Origin: Streptomyces sp. NRRL F-5122 | GTDB taxonomy: Bacteria > Actinomycetota > Actinomycetes > Streptomycetales > Streptomycetaceae | Length of the DNA: 64,000 nucleotides | NCBI RefSeq assembly: GCF_001507435.1 | Contig: NZ_LMWH01000302.1 | Span: forward strand, 1 to 64,000 | Direction: 5' to 3' | Part shown: positions 8,314 through 17,900 of the stretch, piece after piece | Layout of the letters: the number at the start of each line of letters is the position of its first letter | Position numbering within the stretch: the stretch's first letter is position 1 | Program-made: the position numbers and the translations under genes | The notes under the pieces: model-generated | Told to the model about the DNA's origin: nothing | Database searches by the model: none | The model's input: the letters and a program-made list of their open reading frames with translations, nothing else

Positions 8314-8639
8314 TCCCTCCCGACGACCGCTCGTTCCGGCGTGAGATGGCCACCGCCTATCGCTCCGGCTGGCACTTCATCGACCTGGCGACCGCCATTC
8401 CCCACAGTGGTGACTCGCTGATGGTGACCGTCTTCGGACAGCCGGTCGTCGTGACGCGGGACGAGGACGAGGACGTGCGGGCCTACCGGCTTCTGCGGCG
8501 GCCTCGGGGGGCGCCGCAGCCCGTGCGGTGCGCCATACGGTACGGAATGATCTTTGTGAATCTCGACCGGCGTGACCACCGGCTGTCCGAACCGGGCAGT
8601 CCGGAAGTACAGACCATTGCCACCCCCCGCAGTGCCTGA
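8310..8639 (+). CDS. Small Rieske-fold-like protein lacking the Fe-S ligands
   Basis: 109 aa, ATG overlapping the repeat-gene stop (ATGA). Residues about 18-80 resemble the N-terminal Rieske region of ring-hydroxylating oxygenases: SGWHFIDLATAIP, FGQPVVVTRDEDEDVRAY, then YGMIFVNLDRRDH like the strand after the Rieske domain. Where CxH and CxxH motifs should be, the sequence reads LLRRPRG and RCAIRYG, so at most one Cys remains and no histidine ligand. It therefore probably does not bind a [2Fe-2S] cluster and may act as a binding partner or recognition protein. There is no signal peptide, so it is cytoplasmic. The Rieske relationship is my reading of the pattern, not a search result. Confidence 0.7.
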   Translation: MIPPDDRSFRREMATAYRSGWHFIDLATAIPHSGDSLMVTVFGQPVVVTRDEDEDVRAYRLLRRPRGAPQPVRCAIRYGMIFVNLDRRDHRLSEPGSPEVQTIATPRSA

Positions 8640-8682
8640 CGCGATTCCCCCGTCGTAACAGATCGCTCAGGTACTTCCCCCC

Positions 8683-8723
8683 GCAGCGGCGTCACCGTGA
8701 CCTGAACACGGTGACGCCGCTGC
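8683..8723 (+). terminator. Strong terminator of the repeat/Rieske-like unit
   Basis: Perfect 17-bp stem (8683-8699 with 8707-8723) with a 7-nt loop, followed by AGTTTGT, 43 nt after the Rieske-like gene's stop codon. Confidence 0.88.
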
Positions 8724-8756
8724 AGTTTGTGGGGACATCTCCGGCTATAGCCCGGA

Positions 8757-8774
8757 GCGGACAGTGGCTGGAAT
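8757..8774 (+). repeat. Isolated DNA copy of the DSGWN repeat core
   Basis: GCGGACAGTGGCTGGAAT matches the junction and core of the repeats (for example the stretch starting at 8109) at 17 of 18 positions. It sits beyond the terminator and ends on the last base of the convergent oxidase gene. An in-frame TAG is two codons upstream and no start codon is present, so it is not translated as DSGWN from a local start. It looks like a relic of recombination or a former extra gene copy. Confidence 0.7.
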
Positions 8775-9187
8775 CAGCCCCGTCCCATCGCCCGGGTGAG
8801 GGCGATCTCGATCACCACCCGTGACGGGTTGGGTGCCGGCACCCGTCCGTAGCGCTCGGCGTAGCGCCGCTCGGCCTCCGCGACCCGCTCCGGGTCGGCC
8901 GACACCCGTGCGCGGCCCTCCAGTGTCGCCCAGCGCCGGCCGTCCACCTGGCAGACCGCGACGCGGGCGCCGTCCGGGCCCGCGTTCGCCACGTGCCCGA
9001 CCTTCGCCCCGGACTTGTTCGCGATCACCCGGGCCAGCCGCGCCTCGGGGTCGTACGTCACGCCGACCGGGACGACGTGCGGGCTGCCGTCCGGACGCAG
9101 GGTGGTCAGCGTGCACAGGTGCCGCTCCCGCCAGAACCTGAGGTACAGGTCGTCGGGCGAGCCCGGGTCTACGGAATAGGTGGCCAT
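8774..9187 (-). CDS. PPOX-class (split beta-barrel) flavin/F420-dependent oxidoreductase
   Basis: 137 aa pyridoxamine-phosphate-oxidase-like protein of the group that often uses F420 in actinobacteria. Seen: LYLRFWRERHLCTLTTLRPDGSPHVVPVG, typical of the first strands (given here as LCTLTTLRPDGSPHVVPVG), then VIANKSGAKVGHVAN and RRWATLEGRARVS. Substrate unknown. It is transcribed divergently from clpB; the intergenic region holds the HspR operator. Confidence 0.8.
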   Translation of the reverse strand: MATYSVDPGSPDDLYLRFWRERHLCTLTTLRPDGSPHVVPVGVTYDPEARLARVIANKSGAKVGHVANAGPDGARVAVCQVDGRRWATLEGRARVSADPERVAEAERRYAERYGRVPAPNPSRVVIEIALTRAMGRG

Positions 9188-9225
9188 GGGTGCGGAACTT
9201 AGCCGGTGTCTCTCCCGAACGCTGC

Positions 9226-9246
9226 CTTGAGTGGAATAGACTCAAC
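9226..9246 (+). promoter_or_regulatory. HAIR operator for HspR upstream of clpB
   Basis: CTTGAGT-N7-ACTCAAC, an almost perfect match to the HAIR consensus CTTGAGT-N7-ACTCAAG. It is 75 bp before the clpB start. This supports HspR repression of clpB, with hspR itself about 6 kb away in the same window. Confidence 0.92.
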
Positions 9247-9320
9247 TTTGTGCACGTTGCTCGGGTCAGAATGGAAGGGCAACGTCTGAGCGCGGCCGAC
9301 GCAAGGAGGAGAAGGCGAAC

Positions 9321-11918
<2,598 letters not shown>

Positions 11919-11940
11919 CCCCGGACCCCCGCCGCCGTAC

Positions 11941-11978
11941 GGCCCCCTCCTCCCGCTCACCGGAGGGAGGAGGGGGCC
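11941..11978 (+). terminator. Terminator after clpB
   Basis: Perfect 14-bp stem (11941-11954 with 11965-11978), loop of 10 nt, 22 nt after the clpB stop. It also faces the convergent pseudogene. Confidence 0.82.
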
Positions 11979-12015
11979 CGATTCCGTTTCGGTCACGTCC
12001 GGTGCCGGGGGCCGC

Positions 12016-12398
12016 TCAGTACGTGAACGCGGAGAGCCGCACACGCGCGGTGCCCGCGTGTTCGTGCACCACCTCCACGCTCACCGCGTCGGCGCCGGTC
12101 GGCCCGCCGTCCTGGGGTCCGACCTGGAAATCGACATCGAGACAGAGATCCGCGCTCTGTGCACAGTCCGTCGTGTGCGGCGGCGGAGCCTGCGGCGCAG
12201 GGGACCTCGTGTGTCTTCTCCCCGGATCCGCCACCGGGCCGGAACCAGTCCACGGCCATGGCGGCGGAGCCGGCCAGAGCCAGTACCGGCGGGGCCACGA
12301 CGGCCGCGACCAGCCGCGACCAGCCGCCACCTGGTGCCTCCCGGCGGTTGCTGCGGCCCGTCCAGCGGTGCCCTCTTCCCCGGCAGCGTGCCCGTCAT
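12016..12398 (-). pseudogene. Frameshifted gene for a small membrane-anchored/secreted protein
   Basis: Read on the minus strand, three frames must be joined for a sensible protein. MTGTLPGKRAPL to RWRLVAA lies in one frame. The hydrophobic segment VVAPPVLALAGSAAMAV with WFRPGGGSGEKTHEVPC lies in a second. CAQSADLCLDVDFQVGPQDGG to ARVRLSAFTY lies in a third, ending at 12016. The first shift is explained by a 10-bp tandem duplication (CCGCGACCAG at 12304-12313 and 12314-12323). Removing one copy restores LVAAVVAPPVLAL, a continuous transmembrane helix. The second shift lies between about 12140 and 12240. Start ATG 12398 has a G-rich ribosome binding site. The intact product would be a one-TM protein with a small extracytoplasmic domain. 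Sequencing error is possible but less likely for an exact duplication. Confidence 0.65.
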
Positions 12399-12536
12399 GA
12401 AACCCCACCCCCGTGCCGGGCTTCCCATGAACCGGCCGGATCATGTCAGCCACGGGCGGACACACCCCGTCCGGGGTTGCCACCCCCCTCCCCGCATGGG
12501 GGAGGATGGCGGAATCCGTACGAAGGGAAGAACACG

Positions 12537-13061
12537 GTGAGCATCGACCCGTCCTCGATTCCGAACTTCGGGGGCCAGCCCGAGCCGCAGCCGCCGGCGG
12601 GCCCCGTGGTTCCGGATCAGGACCTCGTGAAGCAGCTCCTGGACCAGATGGAGCTCAAGCACCTCGTCGACGAAGAGGGAGACCTCGTCGCGCCGTGGGA
12701 GCAGTTCCGTACGTACTTCATGTTCCGCGGCGAAGGCGACCAGGAGGTCTTCTCGGTGCGGACGTTCTACGACCGGCCGCACAAGATCGACGAGAAGCCG
12801 CAGCTGCTGGAGTCCATCGACGACTGGAACCGGCGGACGCTGTGGCCCAAGGTGTACAGCCACACGCACGACGACGGCACCGTCCGCCTCATCGGTGAGG
12901 CGCAGATGCTGATCGGCACGGGCGTCAGCCTGGAGCACTTCGTCTCGTCGACCGTCAGCTGGGTGCGGGCCGCCATCGAGTTCGACCGGTGGCTCGTCGA
13001 GCAGCTCGGCCTCGCGGAGGACGTCGACGACTCGGGGAAGCCCGAGGAAGACGGAGAGTAG
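12537..13061 (+). CDS. YbjN-domain protein
   Basis: 174 aa. The central region (LVKQLLDQMELKHLVDEEGDLVAPW to the DRPHKIDEKPQLL block) and the end (HFVSSTVSWVRAAIEFDRWL) fit the YbjN family, a small alpha/beta fold resembling type III secretion chaperones; its role in actinobacteria is not established. The Pro-rich N-terminus and acidic tail are probably disordered. GTG start 10 nt after GAAGGG; the frame is open further upstream but those codons are not coding-like. An imperfect inverted repeat of C and G runs near 12484-12508 precedes it. Confidence 0.75.
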   Translation: MSIDPSSIPNFGGQPEPQPPAGPVVPDQDLVKQLLDQMELKHLVDEEGDLVAPWEQFRTYFMFRGEGDQEVFSVRTFYDRPHKIDEKPQLLESIDDWNRRTLWPKVYSHTHDDGTVRLIGEAQMLIGTGVSLEHFVSSTVSWVRAAIEFDRWLVEQLGLAEDVDDSGKPEEDGE

Positions 13062-13067
13062 ACCCGG

Positions 13068-14276
13068 CTAGAGGGGCGACCGGGCCAGCACCACGAGATA
13101 CGCCCCATAGACGAACGAGAACCCGGCCAGGGCGCTCGCCACCACTGCGGCGTGCCAGGGCCGGGCTCTCGCGGTTCGCGCCAGCGCCTGCGCCACCACG
13201 ATCAGCAGGGGGAACGCCGGCAGCAGGAAGCGCGGCTTGGACTCGAAGAACCCCGAGCCGCCGAGCGCGACCACGAGCAGAAGGCCGCTGTAGACGACGA
13301 GCGGCAGCGGCGCGCGGTCGGCCAGGAGCAGGGCGAAGAGCACCGTGCCGACCGCCACGATCACCAGGGCCATCGGAAAGTGCAGCCGGGTGCCGTGCAG
13401 CATCATCCGCTCGGCGAACTGCAGCGAGCCCACCCCGAAGTCGAAGCGCGACCCCCACAGCCGTTGCACGGTGAAATAGCCGCCGAGCGGGTCCCCCCTG
13501 CGCCGGCCCACCCACAGCACATAGCCTCCCCAGCCGAGCGGGGCCAGTGCCGCACCCGTCCACAGCCTGTGGGGAACCTCTCGCCCGCGCATCCGCCAGA
13601 CCTCCTGCACGGCCGCCGCCAGGACCGCCGCGGCCACCGCGAAGCCGTTGGGCCGCGACAGGCCCGCGAGCGCGGCCAGAGTGCCGGCCCACACCCAGCG
13701 ACGCGTCAGGACCGCGTACAGCGACCAGGCGGCGAACGCGGTCAGCACGGGCTCCGTGTATCCCATCGACAGCACGATGGAGTGCGGGAGCAGCCCCCAC
13801 AGGACGACGAGCACGGTGGCCACGGACGGCCCGTGCAGCAGGCGGCCGACCTGGTGGATGCCCAGCGCGGCGACCGCCGCGGCCGTCCAGGACACGAGCA
13901 GGCCCGCCGCCATGCCGTCCAGCGGGGTGAGCATGCCGATGCCGCGGATCAGGGCCGGGTACAGCGGGAAGAACGCCAGATCGTTGTGGATGCCGGTGCC
14001 GCTGCGGCTGTGCAGCGTGTGTCCGTAGCCGTGCGAGGCGATCCGCAGATACCAGACGGAGTCCCAGGACCGTCCGAGCAGGAGCAGGGGCCGGCGGTCC
14101 GAGGGCCGGGCGACCACCGCGAGCACAAGACAGCCGCACAGGCGGGCGGCGACGAAGAGCCCCAGGGCGGCGACGGCCGAGGTCGGCAGCCGCCGTCCTC
14201 GGCCGATCGGACGGATACGGGCGCGGTCTGCGGGGACCGCTTCGGCGGCGGCCGGGACGGTGCTGGCATGGGTCAC
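13068..14276 (-). CDS. Polytopic membrane glycosyltransferase, PIG-V/mannosyltransferase-like
   Basis: 402 aa with roughly nine to ten transmembrane helices. The first loop has SWDSVWYLRIASHGYG and FFPLYPALIRG, the pattern of GT-C lipid-linked-sugar transferases of the PIG-V family, where the Asp is thought to be catalytic. LSRPNG and a C-terminal FESKPRFLLPAFPL motif add support. It would use a polyprenyl-phosphate sugar on the outer face of the membrane; the acceptor is unknown. It converges on the YbjN gene with only 6 bp between stops. Confidence 0.75.
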   Translation of the reverse strand: MTHASTVPAAAEAVPADRARIRPIGRGRRLPTSAVAALGLFVAARLCGCLVLAVVARPSDRRPLLLLGRSWDSVWYLRIASHGYGHTLHSRSGTGIHNDLAFFPLYPALIRGIGMLTPLDGMAAGLLVSWTAAAVAALGIHQVGRLLHGPSVATVLVVLWGLLPHSIVLSMGYTEPVLTAFAAWSLYAVLTRRWVWAGTLAALAGLSRPNGFAVAAAVLAAAVQEVWRMRGREVPHRLWTGAALAPLGWGGYVLWVGRRRGDPLGGYFTVQRLWGSRFDFGVGSLQFAERMMLHGTRLHFPMALVIVAVGTVLFALLLADRAPLPLVVYSGLLLVVALGGSGFFESKPRFLLPAFPLLIVVAQALARTARARPWHAAVVASALAGFSFVYGAYLVVLARSPL

Positions 14277-14396
14277 ACCCGCACCATGCTGCGATTACGG
14301 CTGATTTGCGAACCTTGCGCGCGTGAGAGGCGGGGAATTCCCACGCCTAGGTGTGCGCCGCCGGACACCCGGCCGCCGTGGGACCCGCCTGCGGCC

Positions 14397-15587
14397 TCAG
14401 TCCGCCAGTGCCTTGAGTCGCTGGACCGCCTCCTCCAGGACCTCCGTCCGCTTGCAGAAGGCGAAGCGGACGAACGGGGCGCCGGCCTCGCGATGGTCGT
14501 AGAAGACCGCGTTCGGGATGGCGACGACGCCCGCACGCTCGGGCAGGGCGCGGCAGAAGGCGAATCCGTCGGTCTCGCCGAGGGGCCGGATGTCGGTGGT
14601 GACGAAGTACGTGCCGGCAGGCCGGAACACCTCGAAGCCCGCCTGCGCCAGGCCGGAGGCGAGCAGATCCCGCTTGGCCTGCATGTCCGCGCGGAATGCC
14701 GCGAAGTACGTGTCCGGGAGGGCGAGCGCCTCGGCGACGGCGTACTGGAACGGCCCGGACGCCACATAGGTCAGGAACTGCTTGGCCGAGCGCACCGCCG
14801 TGACGAGGCCGGGCGCCGCCGTCACCCAGCCGACCTTCCACCCGGTGAACGAGAAGGTCTTCCCCGCCGAGCCGATGGTGACGGTGCGCTCGCGCATGCC
14901 CGGGAAGGACGCCAGGGGCAGGTGCTCGGCGTCGTCGAAGACCAGGTGCTCGTACACCTCGTCCGTGACCACGAGCAGGTCGCGCTCGACGGCGAGGTCG
15001 GCGATCGCCCGCAGCTCCTCGCGGGTGAGCACGGTTCCGGTGGGGTTGTGCGGGGTGTTGACGAGTAGCAGCCGGGTGCGGTCGGTGACGGCGTCGCGCA
15101 ACTCGTCGAGGTCAAGCCGGAAGCGGGCGGTGTCCTCGTGGTGTGGCCGCAGCGTGACGGGTACGCGCCGGCCGCCCGCCATCGCGATGCAGGCGGCGTA
15201 CGAGTCGTAGTACGGCTCGAGCGCGATCACCTCGTCGCCGGGTTCGAGGAGGGCCAGCAGGCTCGCGGCGATCGCCTCGGTGGCGCCCGCGGTGACCAGC
15301 ACCTCGGTGTCGGGGTCGTACGACAGCCCGTACCGCCGCCGGTGGTGGGCGGCGACCGCGGTGCGCAGCTCGGGGATGCCGGGGCCCGGCGGGTACTGGT
15401 TGCCGCGACCCTCACGCAGCGCCCGCACCGCGGCCTCGCGGATCTCCTCGGGCCCGTCCGTGTCGGGGAAACCCTGCCCGAGGTTGATGGAACCCGTGCT
15501 CGTCGCGAGGGCGGACATCTCGGCGAAGATCGTCGTCCCGAACTCGGCGAGCCGGCGGTTGAGGAGAGGGCGTGCGCTGGAGGTCAT
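14397..15587 (-). CDS. PLP-dependent class I/II aminotransferase
   Basis: 396 aa fold-type I aminotransferase. Seen: INLGQGFPDTDGP, GNQYPPGPGIPELRTAVA, VTAGATEAIAASLLAL, NTPHNPTGTVL, VTDEVYEHLVFD, and the PLP lysine in SAGKTFSFTGWKVGW. This motif set is shared by methionine/kynurenine aminotransferases (YbdL, KAT) and DapC-type enzymes, so the substrate cannot be fixed. ATG 15587 was preferred over 15596 because AGGATGG then lies at normal spacing. Confidence 0.85.
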   Translation of the reverse strand: MTSSARPLLNRRLAEFGTTIFAEMSALATSTGSINLGQGFPDTDGPEEIREAAVRALREGRGNQYPPGPGIPELRTAVAAHHRRRYGLSYDPDTEVLVTAGATEAIAASLLALLEPGDEVIALEPYYDSYAACIAMAGGRRVPVTLRPHHEDTARFRLDLDELRDAVTDRTRLLLVNTPHNPTGTVLTREELRAIADLAVERDLLVVTDEVYEHLVFDDAEHLPLASFPGMRERTVTIGSAGKTFSFTGWKVGWVTAAPGLVTAVRSAKQFLTYVASGPFQYAVAEALALPDTYFAAFRADMQAKRDLLASGLAQAGFEVFRPAGTYFVTTDIRPLGETDGFAFCRALPERAGVVAIPNAVFYDHREAGAPFVRFAFCKRTEVLEEAVQRLKALAD

Positions 15588-15596
15588 GGCCGCCAT

Positions 15597-15889
15597 CCTG
15601 CGCCGAAGCTCCGGGACTCCTCAACCTGCCCGCAAGGACGGGTGCCCGTGCCGGCGCCCGGAGCACCGCCTGCGAGCAGCGGAGGAGGCGTCCGCACCCG
15701 TCGGGCTCCGTATTGTGGGACGCCCTCGGACGGCCCACCGGCGGTCGGCCGGGCACGAGCGGCGGCGGGGGCGCACGCCGAGCGGGACGGCATACGGCGT
15801 GACGGGCATGGCCGACTGCGGACGGCGGCGCCCGGCGCTGCGGGGATATCCGCTTGCCGGGGTCGAGAGCACCGATCTAGGTTCCCGGC
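15597..15889. other. Intergenic region between divergent aminotransferase and yqeY-like gene
   Basis: About 290 bp. It holds no supported gene. Its right end contains TAGGTT 6 nt before the ATG of the next gene, which looks like a -10 element of a leaderless transcript. Confidence 0.4.
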
Positions 15890-16252
15890 ATGTCACTCCG
15901 TGCTCGTATGCGTCAGGCACTCCCCGAAGCGATGCGCGCCCGCGACAAGGCCGCGGTGAGCGCCCTGCGCGCGACGCTCGCCGCGCTGGACAACGCGGAG
16001 GCGGTGCCCGTCGGCGAAGCCGACCTGCGCGGCCTGGCCCTGGAGCAGTCGCCGGTCGGTGCCGGCGCCACCGAGGCGGTGCGACGCGAGCTGACCGAGG
16101 GCGGCGTGGCGGAGATCGTGCGAGCCGAGGCCGCCGAACGGCTCGACATCGCAGAGCAGTTGACTGCCCCGGCGCACGCCGACCGGGCCACGCGGCTGCG
16201 TGCGGAGGCCGCTGTGCTGCTGCGTTTCCTGGACGGCCCCGGCGCGGCGTAG
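15890..16252 (+). CDS. GatB/YqeY-domain protein
   Basis: 120 aa, smaller than typical YqeY (about 150 aa) but with the family start RMRQALPEAMRARDKAAVSALR. YqeY resembles the tRNA-binding tail of the amidotransferase subunit GatB; its precise role is unknown. There is no clear ribosome binding site. TAGGTT at 15878-15883 ends 6 nt before ATG, suggesting a leaderless message. Confidence 0.72.
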   Translation: MSLRARMRQALPEAMRARDKAAVSALRATLAALDNAEAVPVGEADLRGLALEQSPVGAGATEAVRRELTEGGVAEIVRAEAAERLDIAEQLTAPAHADRATRLRAEAAVLLRFLDGPGAA

Positions 16253-16471
16253 CACCCGGTTGAGGACCACGGCCCATCGTCGGCCACGGCGCGACCCGCA
16301 AGGCCGGCGAACTGTGCATCCTTGCAGGTCAGGGGCTTTTTCCGGGTCGTGACCCTCAGAACTTCCTCAACTCTGCTTTGGCGGAGGGAGCCCGGGGGCA
16401 TCCCCCGTGCACCCGGGAACACGGAGGGGCCCACGGGGGGCCGGTCCCGGGGAAGAAAGGGGGACGAAGTC

Positions 16472-16756
16472 ATGCTTTTCGGCATCATCCTGGCGATCAT
16501 CTGTGTCGGTGTCGTCGTACGCCTCGTCATGGGCGGGCGCAGGCGCGGCAAGCGCCGTGGGCTGCGGGCAGGAACCGGTGGGAGCGCCGGCAGCTGGTGG
16601 GCCGCGGGGAGCGACGGCGGTTCGTCGTCGGGTGGCCACCACTCGGGCGGCCACCACTCGTGCGGTGGTGGTCACTCCTCCTGCGGCGGCCACTCCTCGT
16701 GCGGCGGCGGTGGCGGATGCGGCGGTGGCGGAGGCGGGTGCGGCGGAGGCAGCTGA
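16472..16756 (+). CDS. Small membrane protein with Gly/His/Cys-rich tail
   Basis: 94 aa. The N-terminus is one transmembrane helix (MLFGIILAIICVGVVVRLV) followed by a basic stop-transfer segment (GGRRRGKRRGLR). The C-terminal half is almost only Gly, Ser, His and Cys, with HHSGGHHSCGGGHSSC and later Cys separated by Gly runs. Such composition suggests metal binding or a flexible cytoplasmic tail, as the positive charge after the helix predicts an extracytoplasmic N-end and cytoplasmic tail. ATG 16472 has AAGGGGGA about 8 nt upstream. No family recognised. Confidence 0.7.
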   Translation: MLFGIILAIICVGVVVRLVMGGRRRGKRRGLRAGTGGSAGSWWAAGSDGGSSSGGHHSGGHHSCGGGHSSCGGHSSCGGGGGCGGGGGGCGGGS

Positions 16757-17215
16757 CACGGTCGGCCGGGCTCCGCAGGGGGCGTGTGTCCGCCGCGACG
16801 ACCGCGGTCCGCAAGTGTCCCGACGGGCGTGCGGCAGTACACCCGAGTGGGGGGCGTGAGGGCGCACGTCATCGGCGCATTGCGTCGAGCGTGCGCTCGC
16901 GGCCCCGCTGCCGGAACACGTCCGACCTGCGCATCGTCGCTCCCGGCGTACGTGCTGGTTGAACAGTTGAGCTGCGGGGCCCCCGGTGGGATGGAAACCC
17001 TACGAACTTGGGTAAAAACGCTGTGGCGCCGCAGCAGTTCATGATTCGCTCTCAACCACCGACGCAGCCTTCGGACGCCCGTATTGCAGGCGTTTCGCCC
17101 GGCCCGGCCGATCCGGACGGCGTGCCCGACCGGCTGTGCTGAACCGGCCGAAGCCCGGTGCCGACCCGGAAGTGCCGGGACCACTCCCCATTTTGTGTGC
17201 TAGCGGAGCCGATCC
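16757..17215. other. Intergenic region before the DUF2617 gene
   Basis: About 460 bp without a clear gene. From about 16960 to 17040 the composition becomes locally richer in A and T (GGGTAAAAACGC), which is promoter-like. A 39-codon frame from GTG 17023 to TGA 17140 exists, but it has only moderate GC3 and no ribosome binding site, so I do not call it a gene. Confidence 0.4.
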
Positions 17216-17755
17216 ATGCTCACGACCCTGAACACCTCCTACACCGACACGCGCGCGGCCGACCTCGCCTGGACTCTGGGCCGTGAGCCGTTGCCCGCAC
17301 TGGCCACCCTCGATCTGGAACTCGCCGGGGCGCGGCTTCAGTTGAGACTGCTCGGCGCATCCCACCAGGTGCTCCTGGAGGAGGAGCGGGGCACCTGTTC
17401 GGAGACGGTGGCGTGCATCGCGGGCTCCAGCGCCCCGCTGCCGCTCGGTGTCGCCAAGCGGGTGGGTGACTGGGAGTACGAGTTCGCGGCCCGTGTCGAG
17501 GTCCTGTCGCCGGGCTCCTTCGCGGGGCGGGCCCAGGAGTTGCTGGCCCTGGTGTCGGATCATCCCCACGGCCTGGCCGGGGTCTTTCCCGGCAGCCCGC
17601 ACGCCTTCACGGCGATGCTGGCCCAGCACCACGGGGGCCAGGTCCACTGGCGCACCTGGCACGCGTATCCGCAGGACGGGCAGTTGGTGGCGACGCGGAC
17701 GAGGGTGGGAGTGAAGGTGCCGGCGGCACGGGAGGCGATGAGCGGGCGGGTGTGA
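17216..17755 (+). CDS. DUF2617 family protein
   Basis: 179 aa conserved actinobacterial protein, function unknown. The N-terminal ADLAWTLGREPLPALATLDL and the central ETVACIAGSS and HPHGLAGVFPGSPHAFTAM blocks are typical of the family. The Trp/His-rich end (HHGGQVHWRTWHAYPQDGQLV) is also characteristic. No signal peptide or membrane segment. It lies immediately upstream of the spermidine-synthase-like gene on the same strand and may be cotranscribed. Confidence 0.75.
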   Translation: MLTTLNTSYTDTRAADLAWTLGREPLPALATLDLELAGARLQLRLLGASHQVLLEEERGTCSETVACIAGSSAPLPLGVAKRVGDWEYEFAARVEVLSPGSFAGRAQELLALVSDHPHGLAGVFPGSPHAFTAMLAQHHGGQVHWRTWHAYPQDGQLVATRTRVGVKVPAAREAMSGRV

Positions 17756-17900
17756 GGACGGTGCCGTACGGCACGCGGCGAAGGTCGGGGGAGGCGGCGT
17801 CCAAGTGCGGGACGCCGTGCGTCGCGGGCGTTCCCGGACCGGGCAGTTCCACACGTGTGGGTGACAGGGCCCAGCGCGAGCGTGACGTAGCGTTCCGACC

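Noticed and set aside
17023..17142. 39-codon frame before the DUF2617 gene
   Set aside because: No ribosome binding site, moderate GC3 and no recognisable sequence; more likely part of the promoter region.
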